Assembly: GCA_017861215.1 (NCBI GenBank)
Contig: JAGFXN010000109.1
Span: 1 to 5,959, forward strand
Reading direction: 5' to 3'
Source: Deltaproteobacteria bacterium
GTDB taxonomy: Bacteria; Desulfobacterota; Desulfuromonadia; Geobacterales; DSM-12255
DNA: 5,959 nucleotides
Made by a program: the position numbers and the translations under genes. The notes beneath the pieces were generated by a model. That model made no database searches. It worked only from the letters and a program-made list of their open reading frames with translations, and was not told the DNA's origin. Every line of letters starts with the position of its first letter. Position 1 is the stretch's first letter. Shown here one piece after another: positions 5,180-5,959 of this stretch.

Positions 5180-5215
5180 CATTGATGTCAAGACAGACGA
5201 AGTGAGGAGGATGAC

Positions 5216-5959
<744 letters not shown>

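Larger units (their letters stand above)
4548..5215. other. Intergenic block without a recognised gene
   Basis: About 670 bases between divergent genes. From left to right they hold a + strand promoter-like -10 (4686-4691), a strong + strand terminator (4741-4775), a small minus-strand ORF with a good ribosome binding site (4806-4871), a minus-strand purine-rich stretch (about 4884-5013) with an open 30-codon GTG frame (4913-5005), an 11-bp direct repeat TTCTGTTTCAG (4944-4954 and 5006-5016), a 16-bp palindrome (5014-5029), an AT-rich promoter-like block (5031-5100), a hairpin (5107-5134) and a 13-bp inverted repeat (5167-5179). The stretch from about 4770 to 5105 is visibly poorer in GC than the flanking genes. 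Confidence 0.6.

Overview
This is a compact bacterial window with chromosomal, moderately GC-rich character. It fits a Gram-negative anaerobe-type genome such as the Desulfuromonadales (Geobacter/Pelobacter relatives). The clues are a split RsbU/RsbV/RsbW-type partner-switching cassette, an iron-sulfur-flavoprotein-like oxidoreductase, strong AGGAG-type ribosome binding sites and Lgt. The lineage is an impression from gene content and style, not proof.

Positions 1-2113, + strand: a partner-switching cassette. It has a GAF plus PP2C/SpoIIE phosphatase (5' end cut by the window), a STAS anti-sigma-factor antagonist and an RsbW-like HATPase kinase. In the usual scheme the kinase phosphorylates the STAS serine and the phosphatase removes the phosphate in response to a GAF-sensed or upstream signal. 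The partner the kinase sequesters is not in the window. A textbook extended -10 promoter lies between the phosphatase and STAS genes, and STAS and kinase overlap by ATGA.

Positions 2097-3066, - strand: lgt (prolipoprotein diacylglyceryl transferase) converges on the kinase gene with a 17-bp overlap of 3' ends. Upstream of lgt are an intrinsic terminator, a tRNA-Ala(GGC) with encoded CCA, and a near-consensus sigma-70 promoter. The terminator sits between tRNA and lgt, so how lgt is transcribed is not obvious.

Positions 3067-4547, - strand: a two-gene redox unit. An NAD(P)H/FMN-type flavodoxin-fold oxidoreductase with four closely spaced cysteines is followed by a DCC-family (DUF393) thiol protein. 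A 19-codon mini-ORF lies between them, and an in-frame open stretch with a hydrophobic segment follows the DUF393 stop.

Positions 4548-5215: about 670 bases without a recognisable gene. They hold a strong + strand terminator with no gene in front of it, a 21-codon ORF on the - strand with an excellent Shine-Dalgarno sequence, a purine-rich stretch with short open frames, a perfect 16-bp palindrome, an AT-rich promoter-like block, a second hairpin and a 13-bp inverted repeat just before the next gene.

Positions 5216-5959, + strand: the first 248 codons of an aldo/keto reductase that runs off the window.

Nothing here is clearly a new system. The most open questions are the lgt transcription puzzle and the 4.65-5.2 kb intergenic block.
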